DNA from: Bacteroidia bacterium
Lineage (GTDB): Bacteria; Bacteroidota; Bacteroidia; Bacteroidales; UBA932
Direction of reading: 5' to 3'
Assembly: GCA_009929175.1 (NCBI GenBank)
Contig: SABC01000003.1
Span: 1-64,000, forward strand
Length of the DNA: 64,000 bases
Under the pieces are notes generated by a model. The model saw only the letters and a program-made list of their open reading frames with translations. It did not search any database and was not told the origin of the DNA. Each line of letters begins with the position of its first letter. Position 1 is the stretch's first letter. A program made the position numbers and the translations under genes. Shown here in pieces: positions 33,890 through 43,567 of the stretch.

Positions 33890-35200
33890 ATGAGTATTGT
33901 AGCAATAGTGGGACGTCCCAATGTGGGTAAGTCCACCCTTTTCAACCGCCTTGTGGGAATGAGGCAAGCCATTGTAGATGAGATAGCAGGAGTAACACGG
34001 GACAGGCATTACGGCCGTTGCGAGTGGAATGGCAGGGAGTTTTCCGTAATAGATACCGGTGGTTATGCCGTCAATTCCGATGATGTTTTTGAAGAAGAGA
34101 TCCGTAAGCAGGTATTGCTTGCCATAGAAGAGTCCGAACTTATCCTGTTCATGTGTGATGTGCACACCGGTATAACCGATTACGACAACACTATTGCAAG
34201 CATCCTCAGACGCAGCAAAAAACCGGTTTTGATTTTAGCCAACAAAGTGGATACCGGAGAGAGGATGTTCGACATTCACCAATTCCATGCTTTTGGACTG
34301 GGAGAGCCATGGGCCATTTCATCTGCGAGCGGCAGCGGCACCGGCGACTTGCTGGACAAGATATTGGAACTTTTACCCGAGGACAAACCCGAAGAGGAGG
34401 CAAAGAAGGAGATTCCTCACATCGCAATAGTAGGTAAGCCCAACGTTGGCAAATCATCACTCACAAATGCACTGCTCGGAGAGGAGCGAAACATCGTCAC
34501 TCCCGTAGCAGGGACCACACGTGATTCCATCTCCTCCCATTATAACAAATTCGGTCATGAATTCATGCTTGTGGATACTGCCGGATTACGTAAAAAGAAC
34601 AGGGTAAAGGAAGACCTTGAATTTTACTCAGTGATGCGCTCTGTCAGGGCTATCGAGTATTCCGATGTCTGCATCCTTATGATAGATGCCCAACAAGGTA
34701 TCGAACACCAGGATATGGCCATATTCAACCTGATAATACGTAACAGGAAAGGTTGTGTGATAGTGGTAAACAAATGGGACACCATAGAGAACAAAAGTTC
34801 CAACACTATGAAGGAGTTTACCCGGCAAATCGAAAACAAGATTGCCCCTTTCAATGACATTCCCATAATATTCACCTCAGTAATAAACAAGCAGAGGATC
34901 CTGGATGTTCTCAACGAGGCGGCAAAGGTTTACCAAAACAAGATCCGGCGTATTGCAACATCCAAACTTAACGAAGCAATGCTGCCCGAAATTGAGAACT
35001 ATCCTCCGCCGGCTATAAAAGGAAAGTACATCAAGATAAAATACATGACCCAGCTTCCTACACCCTCTCCATCCTTTGCATTCTTTTGCAACCTGCCACA
35101 GTATGTAAGGGAAGATTACAAGAGGTACCTGGAAAACCGGTTGCGTGAAAAGTTCGAATTCAAGGGTGTCCCTATTCAGATTTTCATCAGGCAAAAATAG
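33890..35200 (+). CDS. der: Double-GTPase ribosome assembly factor Der (EngA)
   Basis: A 436-residue protein with tandem GTPase domains. Domain 1 (about 1-165): [19 protein letters not shown]. Domain 2 (about 175-345): [19 protein letters not shown]. The C-terminal KH-like domain has [17 protein letters not shown]. It is essential for 50S assembly. The -7 box TATCTTTG (33875-33882) lies 7 bases before the ATG, so a short-leader transcript is likely in addition to read-through. It is convergent with the histidine kinase gene, 3 bases apart. Confidence 0.97.
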   Translation: MSIVAIVGRPNVGKSTLFNRLVGMRQAIVDEIAGVTRDRHYGRCEWNGREFSVIDTGGYAVNSDDVFEEEIRKQVLLAIEESELILFMCDVHTGITDYDNTIASILRRSKKPVLILANKVDTGERMFDIHQFHAFGLGEPWAISSASGSGTGDLLDKILELLPEDKPEEEAKKEIPHIAIVGKPNVGKSSLTNALLGEERNIVTPVAGTTRDSISSHYNKFGHEFMLVDTAGLRKKNRVKEDLEFYSVMRSVRAIEYSDVCILMIDAQQGIEHQDMAIFNLIIRNRKGCVIVVNKWDTIENKSSNTMKEFTRQIENKIAPFNDIPIIFTSVINKQRILDVLNEAAKVYQNKIRRIATSKLNEAMLPEIENYPPPAIKGKYIKIKYMTQLPTPSPSFAFFCNLPQYVREDYKRYLENRLREKFEFKGVPIQIFIRQK

Positions 35201-35203
35201 AAA

Positions 35204-38200
35204 TCAATAGTAGCGTTTGCCAGGTATACTCACAACAAACGAAGCTCCTCCAAGTCTCTCTGATCGTTCGTAATGAACAGTGCCCTGACTCTGTTCAATT
35301 ATGCTCCGGCATATTGCAAGACCCAACCCGGTCCCTCCCGATTTTGTAGTGAAATTTGGTTTGAACAGTCGGTGGGTCAAACTATCAGGAACTCCGGAGC
35401 CACTGTCTTCCACAGAAATCCTGTAAAAGGGCTCTTCCCACTCCAGGGAGACCACAATCTTCCCCTCCTCCAGATTCTCTACAGCCTGCACTGCATTGGA
35501 AATCAAATTTACAAACATTCGGGTAAGCTGTGTTTTCCGTGCCAGGACAAATGCATCCTTAGCCTTGCTTTCAAATGAAAGTGTTATGTTATCCCTGGTA
35601 TTGAATAATATTATCTGTTCCCTTATCAAGGTGTTGAGGTCAAAGCGGGATTGGTCCTCGGAATAGAACCTTGAGAAACTTGAGAACTCGCCGGCAGCCT
35701 CCGAAAGGATATCGATCTGTTCTATCAGTGATTTGGCCAGAGCATCAAAACGTTTTGCCCAATCTGGAACATCCTGCTCTTTCAGGCGCATCATGTGCTG
35801 TATGCTGAGCCTCATCGGTGTCAACGGATTTTTTATCTCATGTGCAATCTGCCTGGCCATCTCCCTCCAAGCCTGCTCCCTCTCTCCCTGAGCAAGCCGT
35901 TGTGTACTTTCATTAACATCGTCCACCATCTTGTTGTATGCAGCCACCAAAATACCCAGCTCATCCTTGTTGGTATAGTTGATATGCTCCGGCTTTTCCG
36001 AAATATCGAGCAACTGCATCTTTCGGCTGATTTCGATAAGAGGCCCCGAAATTGAGTTGGATAGGGCAATCCCCACAAAAACCGCCCCTATCAGCAGCAA
36101 AATATAGATATTGATTATAGCTGCAATTATCGACGAAGCATCCTTTCGGAAATCACTCTGACGTGAAAAATAAGGAATATTGACAATTGCGATCAGTTTT
36201 CCCTCAATATTGAAGAGTGGGGCATAGAGAGAGTAGTAGGTAAGGTCCCCTATCCTCTCCTTGTTGACAAACTGTTTTTTATTGTTGTGCACGATCTCCC
36301 GGAATGCATCAGGGTTCAAACGGGCTCCCAGGAGGAACCGGTCAAAAATTTCGCTGCGGGTAGTCCGGAGCAACAATCCATCTGCCCGGTAAACGTTTAT
36401 GTCTATCTGCGCTGTACCCGAAAGCCTGTTCATCTCTTCCAGCAACTTCAGATTATTAAACTGCTGGTCGTTGAACCGTGTGGCAAACTTACTGTAGTAC
36501 GATAGTGAACTTTGCACAGAATTCATCTTCTCTTCCATCTGGGCCCGTATATTGTCGTTAAAGTAACGGAAGGAGAACCAAATGCTCCCGGCACCCAGGG
36601 CCAAAAGTGCAAATACAAGTGAAGATATTATAAGCACCATGATCTTCCAGCGGAAAGAGTTCTTGGGAAAATTATAGGTCAGGTCCAAATTCCTTGCCTG
36701 CAACAGACCAAGGATAACAAGGGAATACAACAGCATCAAGTATGAAAAGGAGACCAGGTAAGGGAAAACTGTCCTTTCGGGCCGGGACATCACTATGAGG
36801 CTCTCTTCCGAAATCTTATGGACAAAGTGGATGTACCCCTCTCTTCTTTCGACCTGGTAACCGCTTTCGTACTCATTCTCATTATAGATCGGGTAGTTGA
36901 AGCTTCCCCCGTACGAAACGAGCCTTCCGTTGAGATACTTCCCGTAAGAGTAGCCTGACGGGACAGAAAATCCTTCTATTTTCTTATGGTCAATCAAAAG
37001 GTCGGGAAATCCGATTGATTCCCGGAGGAATTTGCTGTCAAGTTCAATGTAAAGCCGGAATTCCCTCCCAAACCTGTAAAACGGGAAAACTCCAAGGTAA
37101 CTTATCCTGCCGTTGTAGTTGTTGAGGAAGTAAAACCTGGATTTCTCCCCAAGGGAAGAACCGTAACGGGCAATTTCACCTTCGTAATACGAGTTGCAAT
37201 TTTGGGGCATTGACTCGGATTGCCTCATTTCGTCTATCAGGAAGGTATTCTCCAAACAGGCTACAAGACGCATATCGTACCTTTGAAGGATGTTCCAAAA
37301 ATAACCCTCGGTGAGACGGTTGTGGATAATCTCAAGGTAATTGTTGACAATTTCAATATCGGGACTCACTGTAAGGTTCATTCCAATTATCGGGTCATTC
37401 TCAATGAACTTCTCATAACCTCTGAGTTGCAGTTCCAGGTTGAGGTCCCTCTCAACCGACATCTTGGTTGTCCACACCCTGTTTCTGCTGAACTCCTTTT
37501 CGAACCCGTAGTAACTTACTGCAAACAACGTATAGAGCGAAATAAGTGTCATATAAATCATAAGGGGTTTCCTCTCCAGGAAAGAGTGCTTCCTTATGCG
37601 TGGCACAAATGGCCTGACAAGCTGTAACGAGAGGATCAGGGCTGCAAACAAGAGCGAGTAGCTTACATACACAAGCAATGTGTAAACGGAGATCTCATCT
37701 ATCCGGAAGGGCTCCATTGTAATGCTGGAGTTCATAATCAAAGAGTGCAGGCTGTAATGGATATAGGGGACAATTGCAAGAGGAATCAATAAGAATAGTG
37801 CCGCCATTATTCTCTTTGCCCAATCTCCCTTAACGTAGGCATACCTGAAGAATGAGCGCCTGACAATGAATAACGCCGTTACCAATAACACTACCAGCAT
37901 ATTGTTTATCAGAAGGTCTCCGAGGGAGCTGAACAGTCCATAGTCGGCATACAGGTTAGGTGAGAAGATTTCCAGCTCCCCTTGAAGTTCCTTTGCCTGG
38001 TAAACTGCAACAAACCGAACCACTACAAGCCCTGCAAGTACTAAAAAGAAATCCTTTATCCTTCTGAGCCTGCGCAGATTGGAAAACAGGGCCAGAACTG
38101 CAATCAGTATAGCGAACCAACGGAGTATCACCCCGGTCTCATCTGTTTTTGAAGGGAGGTTCTTGAGGACCGAAAAGAGCACACCACCATCCTTGCCCAG

Positions 38201-38800
38201 TACAATATAGGATTCGTCGTAGGTTACCGGTACAATAGAGAGTTGCCTGCGCAGCGAGAGGTTGGGATTTATACTGTTGACCAAAACCGAGTTCTCTGTG
38301 GGAAAGTCGGTTTGTATCAGCAAAGCAGCGATAATTGTCTGGTTACCGGAAATGTATACGTTTACAACATACCACGCCGACCCTAGGTTGACGTACTGCT
38401 CGGTCAGACTGAGATATGCCAAGGGGGTATTTGTAACTACCCTGCTGTTCAGGTGATTGATCCTGTATCCAAATGGGAAAAAATCAATATCGTCATTGGC
38501 TATCGGGAACTGGTTTATCCAGGACTGTATGGTATCGTTAAAATAACGGTAGAGAACCATGTCCTCGGGAAACTCTTCGAAACTCACGAACTGGTCCGAT
38601 GGCAGCTGTAATGTCTTTAATGCAAAATCTTCCAGTATTTGCTGCCGCTTGTGGATCACTCCCTGTAGCCTCTCCACCTCCCGGTCAAGGGATTCATTGG
38701 AGGAGAACTCCATGAACGAAGCAAGGGTAAAGAGCAGTGCCCCCATCCACAGAATGGATGTTTTACGGTTTAACAACTGCTTTATACTGCCTGCTATCAT
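35204..38800 (-). CDS. Large NtrY-like sensor histidine kinase
   Basis: A 1198-residue inner-membrane kinase. The N-terminal half holds several transmembrane helices (about 15-35, 220-245, 300-410) and extended extracytoplasmic parts. A last helix near 880-905 precedes a HAMP segment (ISRKMQLLDISEKPEHINYTNKDELGILVAAYN). The HisKA domain has MARQIAHEIKNPLTPMRLS (phospho-His about 985). HATPase motifs are LISNAVQAV (N), VEDSGSGVPD (G1) and GGTGLGLAICRSI (G2). Proline after the His box fits the NtrB/NtrY group. The sigma-54 regulator at 39838-41001 is the likely partner. The sensory input is unknown. Confidence 0.9.
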   Translation of the reverse strand: MIAGSIKQLLNRKTSILWMGALLFTLASFMEFSSNESLDREVERLQGVIHKRQQILEDFALKTLQLPSDQFVSFEEFPEDMVLYRYFNDTIQSWINQFPIANDDIDFFPFGYRINHLNSRVVTNTPLAYLSLTEQYVNLGSAWYVVNVYISGNQTIIAALLIQTDFPTENSVLVNSINPNLSLRRQLSIVPVTYDESYIVLGKDGGVLFSVLKNLPSKTDETGVILRWFAILIAVLALFSNLRRLRRIKDFFLVLAGLVVVRFVAVYQAKELQGELEIFSPNLYADYGLFSSLGDLLINNMLVVLLVTALFIVRRSFFRYAYVKGDWAKRIMAALFLLIPLAIVPYIHYSLHSLIMNSSITMEPFRIDEISVYTLLVYVSYSLLFAALILSLQLVRPFVPRIRKHSFLERKPLMIYMTLISLYTLFAVSYYGFEKEFSRNRVWTTKMSVERDLNLELQLRGYEKFIENDPIIGMNLTVSPDIEIVNNYLEIIHNRLTEGYFWNILQRYDMRLVACLENTFLIDEMRQSESMPQNCNSYYEGEIARYGSSLGEKSRFYFLNNYNGRISYLGVFPFYRFGREFRLYIELDSKFLRESIGFPDLLIDHKKIEGFSVPSGYSYGKYLNGRLVSYGGSFNYPIYNENEYESGYQVERREGYIHFVHKISEESLIVMSRPERTVFPYLVSFSYLMLLYSLVILGLLQARNLDLTYNFPKNSFRWKIMVLIISSLVFALLALGAGSIWFSFRYFNDNIRAQMEEKMNSVQSSLSYYSKFATRFNDQQFNNLKLLEEMNRLSGTAQIDINVYRADGLLLRTTRSEIFDRFLLGARLNPDAFREIVHNNKKQFVNKERIGDLTYYSLYAPLFNIEGKLIAIVNIPYFSRQSDFRKDASSIIAAIINIYILLLIGAVFVGIALSNSISGPLIEISRKMQLLDISEKPEHINYTNKDELGILVAAYNKMVDDVNESTQRLAQGEREQAWREMARQIAHEIKNPLTPMRLSIQHMMRLKEQDVPDWAKRFDALAKSLIEQIDILSEAAGEFSSFSRFYSEDQSRFDLNTLIREQIILFNTRDNITLSFESKAKDAFVLARKTQLTRMFVNLISNAVQAVENLEEGKIVVSLEWEEPFYRISVEDSGSGVPDSLTHRLFKPNFTTKSGGTGLGLAICRSIIEQSQGTVHYERSERLGGASFVVSIPGKRYY

Positions 38801-38809
38801 TACAAACCT

Positions 38810-39283
38810 TTACTTGTGATGGTATGGCTCCCCCTTGATTATTGTGAATGCCCTGTAAAGCTGTTCCGTAAAGATAAGCCGTACCATCTGGTGGGAAAAT
38901 GTCATCGCAGAGAGGGATATCATTCCGTCTGCCCTTTTGTAAACTGCATCACTAAAACCATACGCACCTCCAATCAAAAAAACCAACCTTTTGGTACCTC
39001 TCACCATCAATGCTTCCAATTTTTCCGAAAATCCTTCCGATGTTACCCTCTCCCCTCTTTCGTCGAGGAGCACGAGTGTATCCCCGTCGTTGACCTGCTT
39101 TAGTACAAGCTCTCCCTCCCTCTCCTTAATCTGGCTCTCCCTAAGTGATGATGCCTGCTTCAGTTCCGGGATTTCCCTGCGGCTGTAATTACAATAGTGC
39201 CTCAGGCGGTTTTCATAAACCTTTATACCTTCGGTCAAATAACCCTGGTCGGTTTTTCCTATTGTAAGCAACTCTATTTTCAC
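38810..39283 (-). CDS. rlmH: 23S rRNA (pseudouridine1915-N3)-methyltransferase
   Basis: A 157-residue SPOUT methyltransferase acting on the 70S ribosome at helix 69. The trefoil-knot SAM site is VFLIGGAYGFSDAVYKRADG followed by LSAMTFSHQMVRLIFTEQLYRAFTIIKGEPYHHK, the RlmH signature end. It lies 9 bases upstream of the histidine kinase in the same direction and may share its transcript. Confidence 0.97.
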   Translation of the reverse strand: MKIELLTIGKTDQGYLTEGIKVYENRLRHYCNYSRREIPELKQASSLRESQIKEREGELVLKQVNDGDTLVLLDERGERVTSEGFSEKLEALMVRGTKRLVFLIGGAYGFSDAVYKRADGMISLSAMTFSHQMVRLIFTEQLYRAFTIIKGEPYHHK

Positions 39284-39413
39284 CTAAGCAACAATCATTC
39301 CATGCAAAAATACTATTAATTTAAGAGATGTCCAGATTTTGTTGTAATTTTATGTTTTGCTCCGTTGGCTTGATTTTTGCCTCAAACATGATAATGGAGA
39401 TTAGTGAACAACC

Positions 39414-39806
39414 ATGAAGAATATTTTTTTTGTACTTTTATTAACACTGGTAAACTCATTTTCGGCTTCTGCACAAAAAGAGCAGGATGTCTTTGTTCCT
39501 ATTTCTAAATACATTCAAAACGGAGATGCCGAAAGGCTGTCGGCCTGGTTTGCGCCAAACCTGGAAATGGACATACTGGGCAATTCCAATGTGTGCAGCA
39601 AGCAGCAGGCCAAACAAATCCTTAAAGAGTTCTTTAACGAATATTCACCCAAAACCTTCGAAATTGCCTATAAATCGGGCAAAGCTCCCATGAAGTATGC
39701 TATAGGCAGCCTTAACGCAGGTGGCAGCAAATTCAGGGTCACCCTCTTTGTGAAAACACAACAGAACGGCAATTTCATCCAGCAACTGAGGATAGAAAAA
39801 GAATAG
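39414..39806 (+). CDS. DUF4783-like secreted protein
   Basis: A 130-residue protein with a Sec signal peptide (about 1-20, IFFVLLLTLVNSFSASA) and a small NTF2-like alpha+beta domain (ISKYIQNGDAERLSAWFAPNLEMDILG, NVCSKQQAKQILKEFFNEYSPKTF). This fits the Bacteroidota DUF4783 family of unknown function; the fold suggests ligand binding. It is a single gene between two minus-strand genes. CCAAAA (39816-39821) and TTTTGG (39830-39835) just after it may form a weak terminator stem. Confidence 0.78.
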   Translation: MKNIFFVLLLTLVNSFSASAQKEQDVFVPISKYIQNGDAERLSAWFAPNLEMDILGNSNVCSKQQAKQILKEFFNEYSPKTFEIAYKSGKAPMKYAIGSLNAGGSKFRVTLFVKTQQNGNFIQQLRIEKE

Positions 39807-39837
39807 ATATAACCTCCAAAATAAGAACCTTTTGGCT

Positions 39838-41001
39838 CTATCTGAATATTGGTTTTGCGTAGGCTGTCACGTCGTCTCGGGTGATGATATTATTACTCAA
39901 AATCATCAGCCTTTCCACTACATTCCTTAACTCCCTTATGTTGCCTGTCCATTTGTAACCCGAAAGTTCCTCTATCGCTCCCGGTTCAATATCCCTTTGG
40001 GGCATTCCACTCTCTATTGAAATCTGCTCAAGGAAATGACGTGTGAGCAGGGAAATATCTTCGCGTCTTTCGCACAACGGGGGTACGTGGATTATTATGA
40101 CACTAAGCCTGTGGTAAAGGTCTTCCCGGAAGGTACCTTTGGAAATCTCCTCGGTAAGGTTCTTGTTTGTTGCAGCAATAACCCTCACCCTTACATTTAT
40201 ATCCTTGTCGCTTCCCACCCTGGTGATTTTATTCTCTTGCAAGACCCTCAGGACTTTTGCCTGGGCAGCGAGACTCATATCACCTATCTCGTCCAGGAAT
40301 AGCGTGCCACCGTCTGCCTGCTCGAACTTACCCTTATGCTGTTTTACAGCCGAAGTGAATGCTCCCTTCTCGTGACCGAACAATTCACTCTCTATCAGCT
40401 CTCCGGGGATTGCCGCACAGTTGACTTCAATGAAAGGCATTGTATTACGAGGGCTTTTTTCATGCAGCCACCTTGCTACCAGCTCTTTACCAGTACCATT
40501 AGACCCTGTTATCAAAACTCTTGCCTCTGTCGGGGCAACGCGGTCAATCATCTCTTTAATGCGCGTGATAGCAGGTGATACTCCCACTATTTCGGGAATC
40601 CTGGAGACTCTCTTCTTAAGTATTTTGGTCTCCTTCACAAGGTTGGTCCGGTCAGTTGCGTTCCTTAATGTAATCAGTATCCTGTTAAGGTCCAGAGGTT
40701 TTTGTATAAAATCAAAGGCTCCTTTTTTTATACAGTCAACTGCCGAATCTATTGACCCGTGCCCCGAAATCATGATAACCGAAGAGTCTACCCCCGATTC
40801 ATTCAATTTATCCAGTAATTCCATACCGTCCATATTGGGCATCTTGATGTCCGAGAAAATAACATCGAAATTCTCTGCAACAGCCTTTTCCAGCCCCTCG
40901 ACACCATCGGCGGCAAGAGCAACTTCGTGGCCCTCAAATTCAAGAATCTCTTTCAAGGTATTCCGGATTGATTTTTCGTCGTCAATTATCAGCAGTTTCA
41001 T
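39838..41001 (-). CDS. Sigma-54-dependent response regulator lacking a DNA-binding domain
   Basis: A 387-residue regulator. The receiver domain (about 1-120) has the acidic pair DDE, phospho-acceptor Asp in IFSDIKMPN and Lys in IQKP. The AAA+ domain (about 140-375) has Walker A GSNGTGKE, Walker B GGTLFLDEIG and the sigma-54 contact loop GAFTSA, with Ser where GAFTGA is usual. The protein stops soon after the AAA+ lid (NVVERLMILSNNIITRDDVTAYAKP), so the Fis-type helix-turn-helix of NtrC is missing. It may act from solution or with a partner. It is close to the NtrY-like kinase gene. Confidence 0.88.
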   Translation of the reverse strand: MKLLIIDDEKSIRNTLKEILEFEGHEVALAADGVEGLEKAVAENFDVIFSDIKMPNMDGMELLDKLNESGVDSSVIMISGHGSIDSAVDCIKKGAFDFIQKPLDLNRILITLRNATDRTNLVKETKILKKRVSRIPEIVGVSPAITRIKEMIDRVAPTEARVLITGSNGTGKELVARWLHEKSPRNTMPFIEVNCAAIPGELIESELFGHEKGAFTSAVKQHKGKFEQADGGTLFLDEIGDMSLAAQAKVLRVLQENKITRVGSDKDINVRVRVIAATNKNLTEEISKGTFREDLYHRLSVIIIHVPPLCERREDISLLTRHFLEQISIESGMPQRDIEPGAIEELSGYKWTGNIRELRNVVERLMILSNNIITRDDVTAYAKPIFR

Positions 41002-41029
41002 CTTACGTTGCTTATGTTAATATTCCCTA

Positions 41030-41947
41030 TTATTTAATCTCCTCTGCAAGCTCGGCCATATATCCCTCTTTGAGCGAGTAGGACGATTGGTACAATTCGG
41101 TGATACCCGCCTTACGGATAATGTGGTCTACAAAAATACTGCCCAGCACCATGTACTCTGCCCTGAGGGGCGACATTCCGGCCATTGCAAAACGCTCCTC
41201 CTTAGTAGAAGCCAATAATTTTCCATGGAGAGCATAAAATTTTTCCAAAGGGAGCTCTTTTGCCGGAATGGAGAAGTCGTCCTCGGGATCAATCAGCTCC
41301 CTCAGTGTATCAAAAGAGCCCGAAGAGCCAATCATAAGTTTGGGACAATAATGGGTAACCTGTTCGTAAAAAGGTGCCAGCACCTTATCCAGGTATGCTG
41401 TGTATTGGTCTACATCCTTTACGGATACAGGATCAGATGGCGATAACAGCTCCTTAATCCTTATTACTCCCAGTGGAAAGCTATCCTTCCAGTAGATTCT
41501 CTCTTTGTCGGCAATAATCAGCTCGTTACTGCCTCCTCCTATATCGATCATGAGAACCTTTTCGTTATAAAGCAAAATGGACTCCCTGATCCCTTTGTAT
41601 ACTAGTTCGGCCTCCCTGTCACCGGAGATAACCTCCACATCAAACCCAAATCTTTCTTCAATCATTTTTGCCATAAGGGGACCATTGGAAGAGTCCCTCA
41701 CTGCCGATGTTGCAAAAGCTTTGATATGGTCTGCCCCTCCCTCAGCATGTACTTCCTTCAAAAGAGTGGCAATCGCCTCAAGGGAAGAGCTGATTGCCTC
41801 GGGTGTAAGTTCACCTCGTTTGAATCCTCCCTGACCAATGTGGGAGCCAACCTTTGCCACTTTTTTTATATCGCACTTACTCTTTGATACCTGGGCAATA
41901 AGAAGGTTAAAAACGTTTGTTCCCAGGTCAAATACCGCAATTTTCAT
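41030..41947 (-). CDS. Ppx/GppA family phosphatase
   Basis: A 305-residue ASKHA-fold phosphatase. The N-terminal phosphate loop AVFDLGTNVFNLLIAQ and the second loop LMIDIGGGSNELII are intact. It matches the short two-domain form that lacks the C-terminal HD region. Substrate is polyphosphate or pppGpp; which one cannot be told. It lies divergent from cmk, with a minus-strand -7 box TATCTTTG (41969-41962). Confidence 0.9.
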   Translation of the reverse strand: MKIAVFDLGTNVFNLLIAQVSKSKCDIKKVAKVGSHIGQGGFKRGELTPEAISSSLEAIATLLKEVHAEGGADHIKAFATSAVRDSSNGPLMAKMIEERFGFDVEVISGDREAELVYKGIRESILLYNEKVLMIDIGGGSNELIIADKERIYWKDSFPLGVIRIKELLSPSDPVSVKDVDQYTAYLDKVLAPFYEQVTHYCPKLMIGSSGSFDTLRELIDPEDDFSIPAKELPLEKFYALHGKLLASTKEERFAMAGMSPLRAEYMVLGSIFVDHIIRKAGITELYQSSYSLKEGYMAELAEEIK

Positions 41948-42004
41948 CCAAATAATTTTTACAAAGATAATCCTTTTTTACGTATGTTTGTTTTTTGTAT
42001 TAGA

Positions 42005-42712
42005 ATGGAAAAACGAGAGATCATCATAGCAATCGACGGCCACTCTTCTACCGGCAAAAGCACTTTTGCAAAGGCTGTTTCCAAAAAATACGGTCTTACT
42101 TACGTAGATACAGGAGCCTTGTACAGGGGGGTTACACTTGCAGCCATAAGGGCCGGAGTGGTGGCAGCCTCCGAAGGATCCGGAGGGAACATCTTGGATA
42201 CCATCCTTCAAGGCTTATCGTTGGAATTCCGTCCTACGGGAATAGAGAGGGCCAGTGAATTGTATCTGAACGGTGAGAATATCGAGCACAAGATCAGGTC
42301 TCTGGAAGTTGCAGGACATGTCAGCAACATCGCATCGAGGCCTGCTGTCAGGAATTACGTAGACGAAATGCTCCACCAGTATGGTGTGAAGGGGGGAGTT
42401 GTAATGGACGGACGGGATATCGGAACAGTTGTCTTTCCCGATGCTGACCTCAAGATTTTCATGACGGCCGACCCTGCCATACGGGCAAAACGCAGGTACG
42501 ACGAACTTGCATCAAAAGGAGAGAAAGCCGATTTCGAAGAAGTTTTAAAAAATGTCATAGAACGTGACCATATGGATGAGACGCGTGAAACAGCACCATT
42601 GCGCAGGGCTACGGATGCCATACTTTTGGACAACAGCTATATGACCCAAGAAGATCAAATGAAATGGATAGAAAAGATATTGGAGGAAAAATGGGGCTTA
42701 TCCCCCATATAG
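42005..42712 (+). CDS. cmk: Cytidylate kinase
   Basis: A 235-residue (d)CMP kinase. The P-loop is DGHSSTGKSTFAKAV, the family motif YVDTGALYRGVTL follows, and the substrate/lid part has VVMDGRDIGTVVFPDADLKIFMTADPAIRAKRRYDEL. ATG 42005 is chosen because the upstream ATG at 41984 lies inside the -7 box TATGTTTG (41983-41990). The 3' end overlaps ispH by 22 bases, a gene pairing usual in this phylum. Confidence 0.95.
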   Translation: MEKREIIIAIDGHSSTGKSTFAKAVSKKYGLTYVDTGALYRGVTLAAIRAGVVAASEGSGGNILDTILQGLSLEFRPTGIERASELYLNGENIEHKIRSLEVAGHVSNIASRPAVRNYVDEMLHQYGVKGGVVMDGRDIGTVVFPDADLKIFMTADPAIRAKRRYDELASKGEKADFEEVLKNVIERDHMDETRETAPLRRATDAILLDNSYMTQEDQMKWIEKILEEKWGLSPI

Positions 42713-43566
42713 ATGAAAAATCAGGGTTTTGCTATGGCGTGATAAGGGTCGTCAAGCAGGCCGAATCTTTCCTGAAAACCAACTCCCACCTAAACTCACT
42801 CGGATCCATAGTACACAATACCACTGAGGTTTCCAGGCTCAGGGATATGGGAATAAGTGTAATAGACCATGATACACTCAAACAGATAAAAGATTCCGCC
42901 GTACTAATCAGGGCTCATGGGGAACCTCCATCGACCTACTTGACAGCCAAGGAGAACGGGATAAAAATAATCGACTGCACCTGTCCTGTTGTGCTCAAAC
43001 TTCAGGAAAGGATCAAAAAGGGATACGAGGAGGTTAAGGAAAAAGGAGGCTCGCTGGTTATATTCGGGAAAAAATGCCATGCCGAGGTCAACGGACTTTT
43101 AGGGCAGGTCAACGGAGATGCACTTGTAGTGGAGTCAAAGGAAGATCTGGCCGGGCTTGATTTCCAAAAACCTATAGTCGTTTTTTCCCAGACCACCAAT
43201 GATACAGTCGGGTATGCAAACATTATTGCCGAAATCAAACAACGTGTTGCCGATGCAGGGGGCTCTACGGACAATGTTGTCAGCCACAATACAATTTGCA
43301 GGCAAGTATCGTCAAGGCATCCAAACTTAAAACAGTTTGCAGCAAAAAACGATGTCGTGCTGTTTGTAAGCGGCAAGGAGAGTTCCAACGGGAAAGTACT
43401 TTTTGGAACATGCAAAAACAGCAACCCCAGGTCTTACAAAATCGAGAGCACTTCCGATATTGACCCTTCCTGGTTCAATCCAGGTGAAACAGTAGGGATA
43501 TGCGGAGCAACCTCTACCCCCACATGGCAACTGGAAGGGGTTGCAACGTTCATAAAAGGACTTTGA
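42691..43566 (+). CDS. ispH: 4-hydroxy-3-methylbut-2-enyl diphosphate reductase
   Basis: A 291-residue Fe-S enzyme, last step of the MEP isoprenoid pathway. The three cluster cysteines lie in SGFCYGV, the DCTCP region and VSHNTICRQVS. The substrate-binding HAEVNG, QTTNDT and ICGATSTPTWQ are present. ATG 42691 gives the family N-terminus (MGLIPHIDEKSGFCYG); a longer frame opens at 42664. It is translationally linked to cmk. Confidence 0.95.
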   Translation: MGLIPHIDEKSGFCYGVIRVVKQAESFLKTNSHLNSLGSIVHNTTEVSRLRDMGISVIDHDTLKQIKDSAVLIRAHGEPPSTYLTAKENGIKIIDCTCPVVLKLQERIKKGYEEVKEKGGSLVIFGKKCHAEVNGLLGQVNGDALVVESKEDLAGLDFQKPIVVFSQTTNDTVGYANIIAEIKQRVADAGGSTDNVVSHNTICRQVSSRHPNLKQFAAKNDVVLFVSGKESSNGKVLFGTCKNSNPRSYKIESTSDIDPSWFNPGETVGICGATSTPTWQLEGVATFIKGL

Positions 43567-43567
43567 C

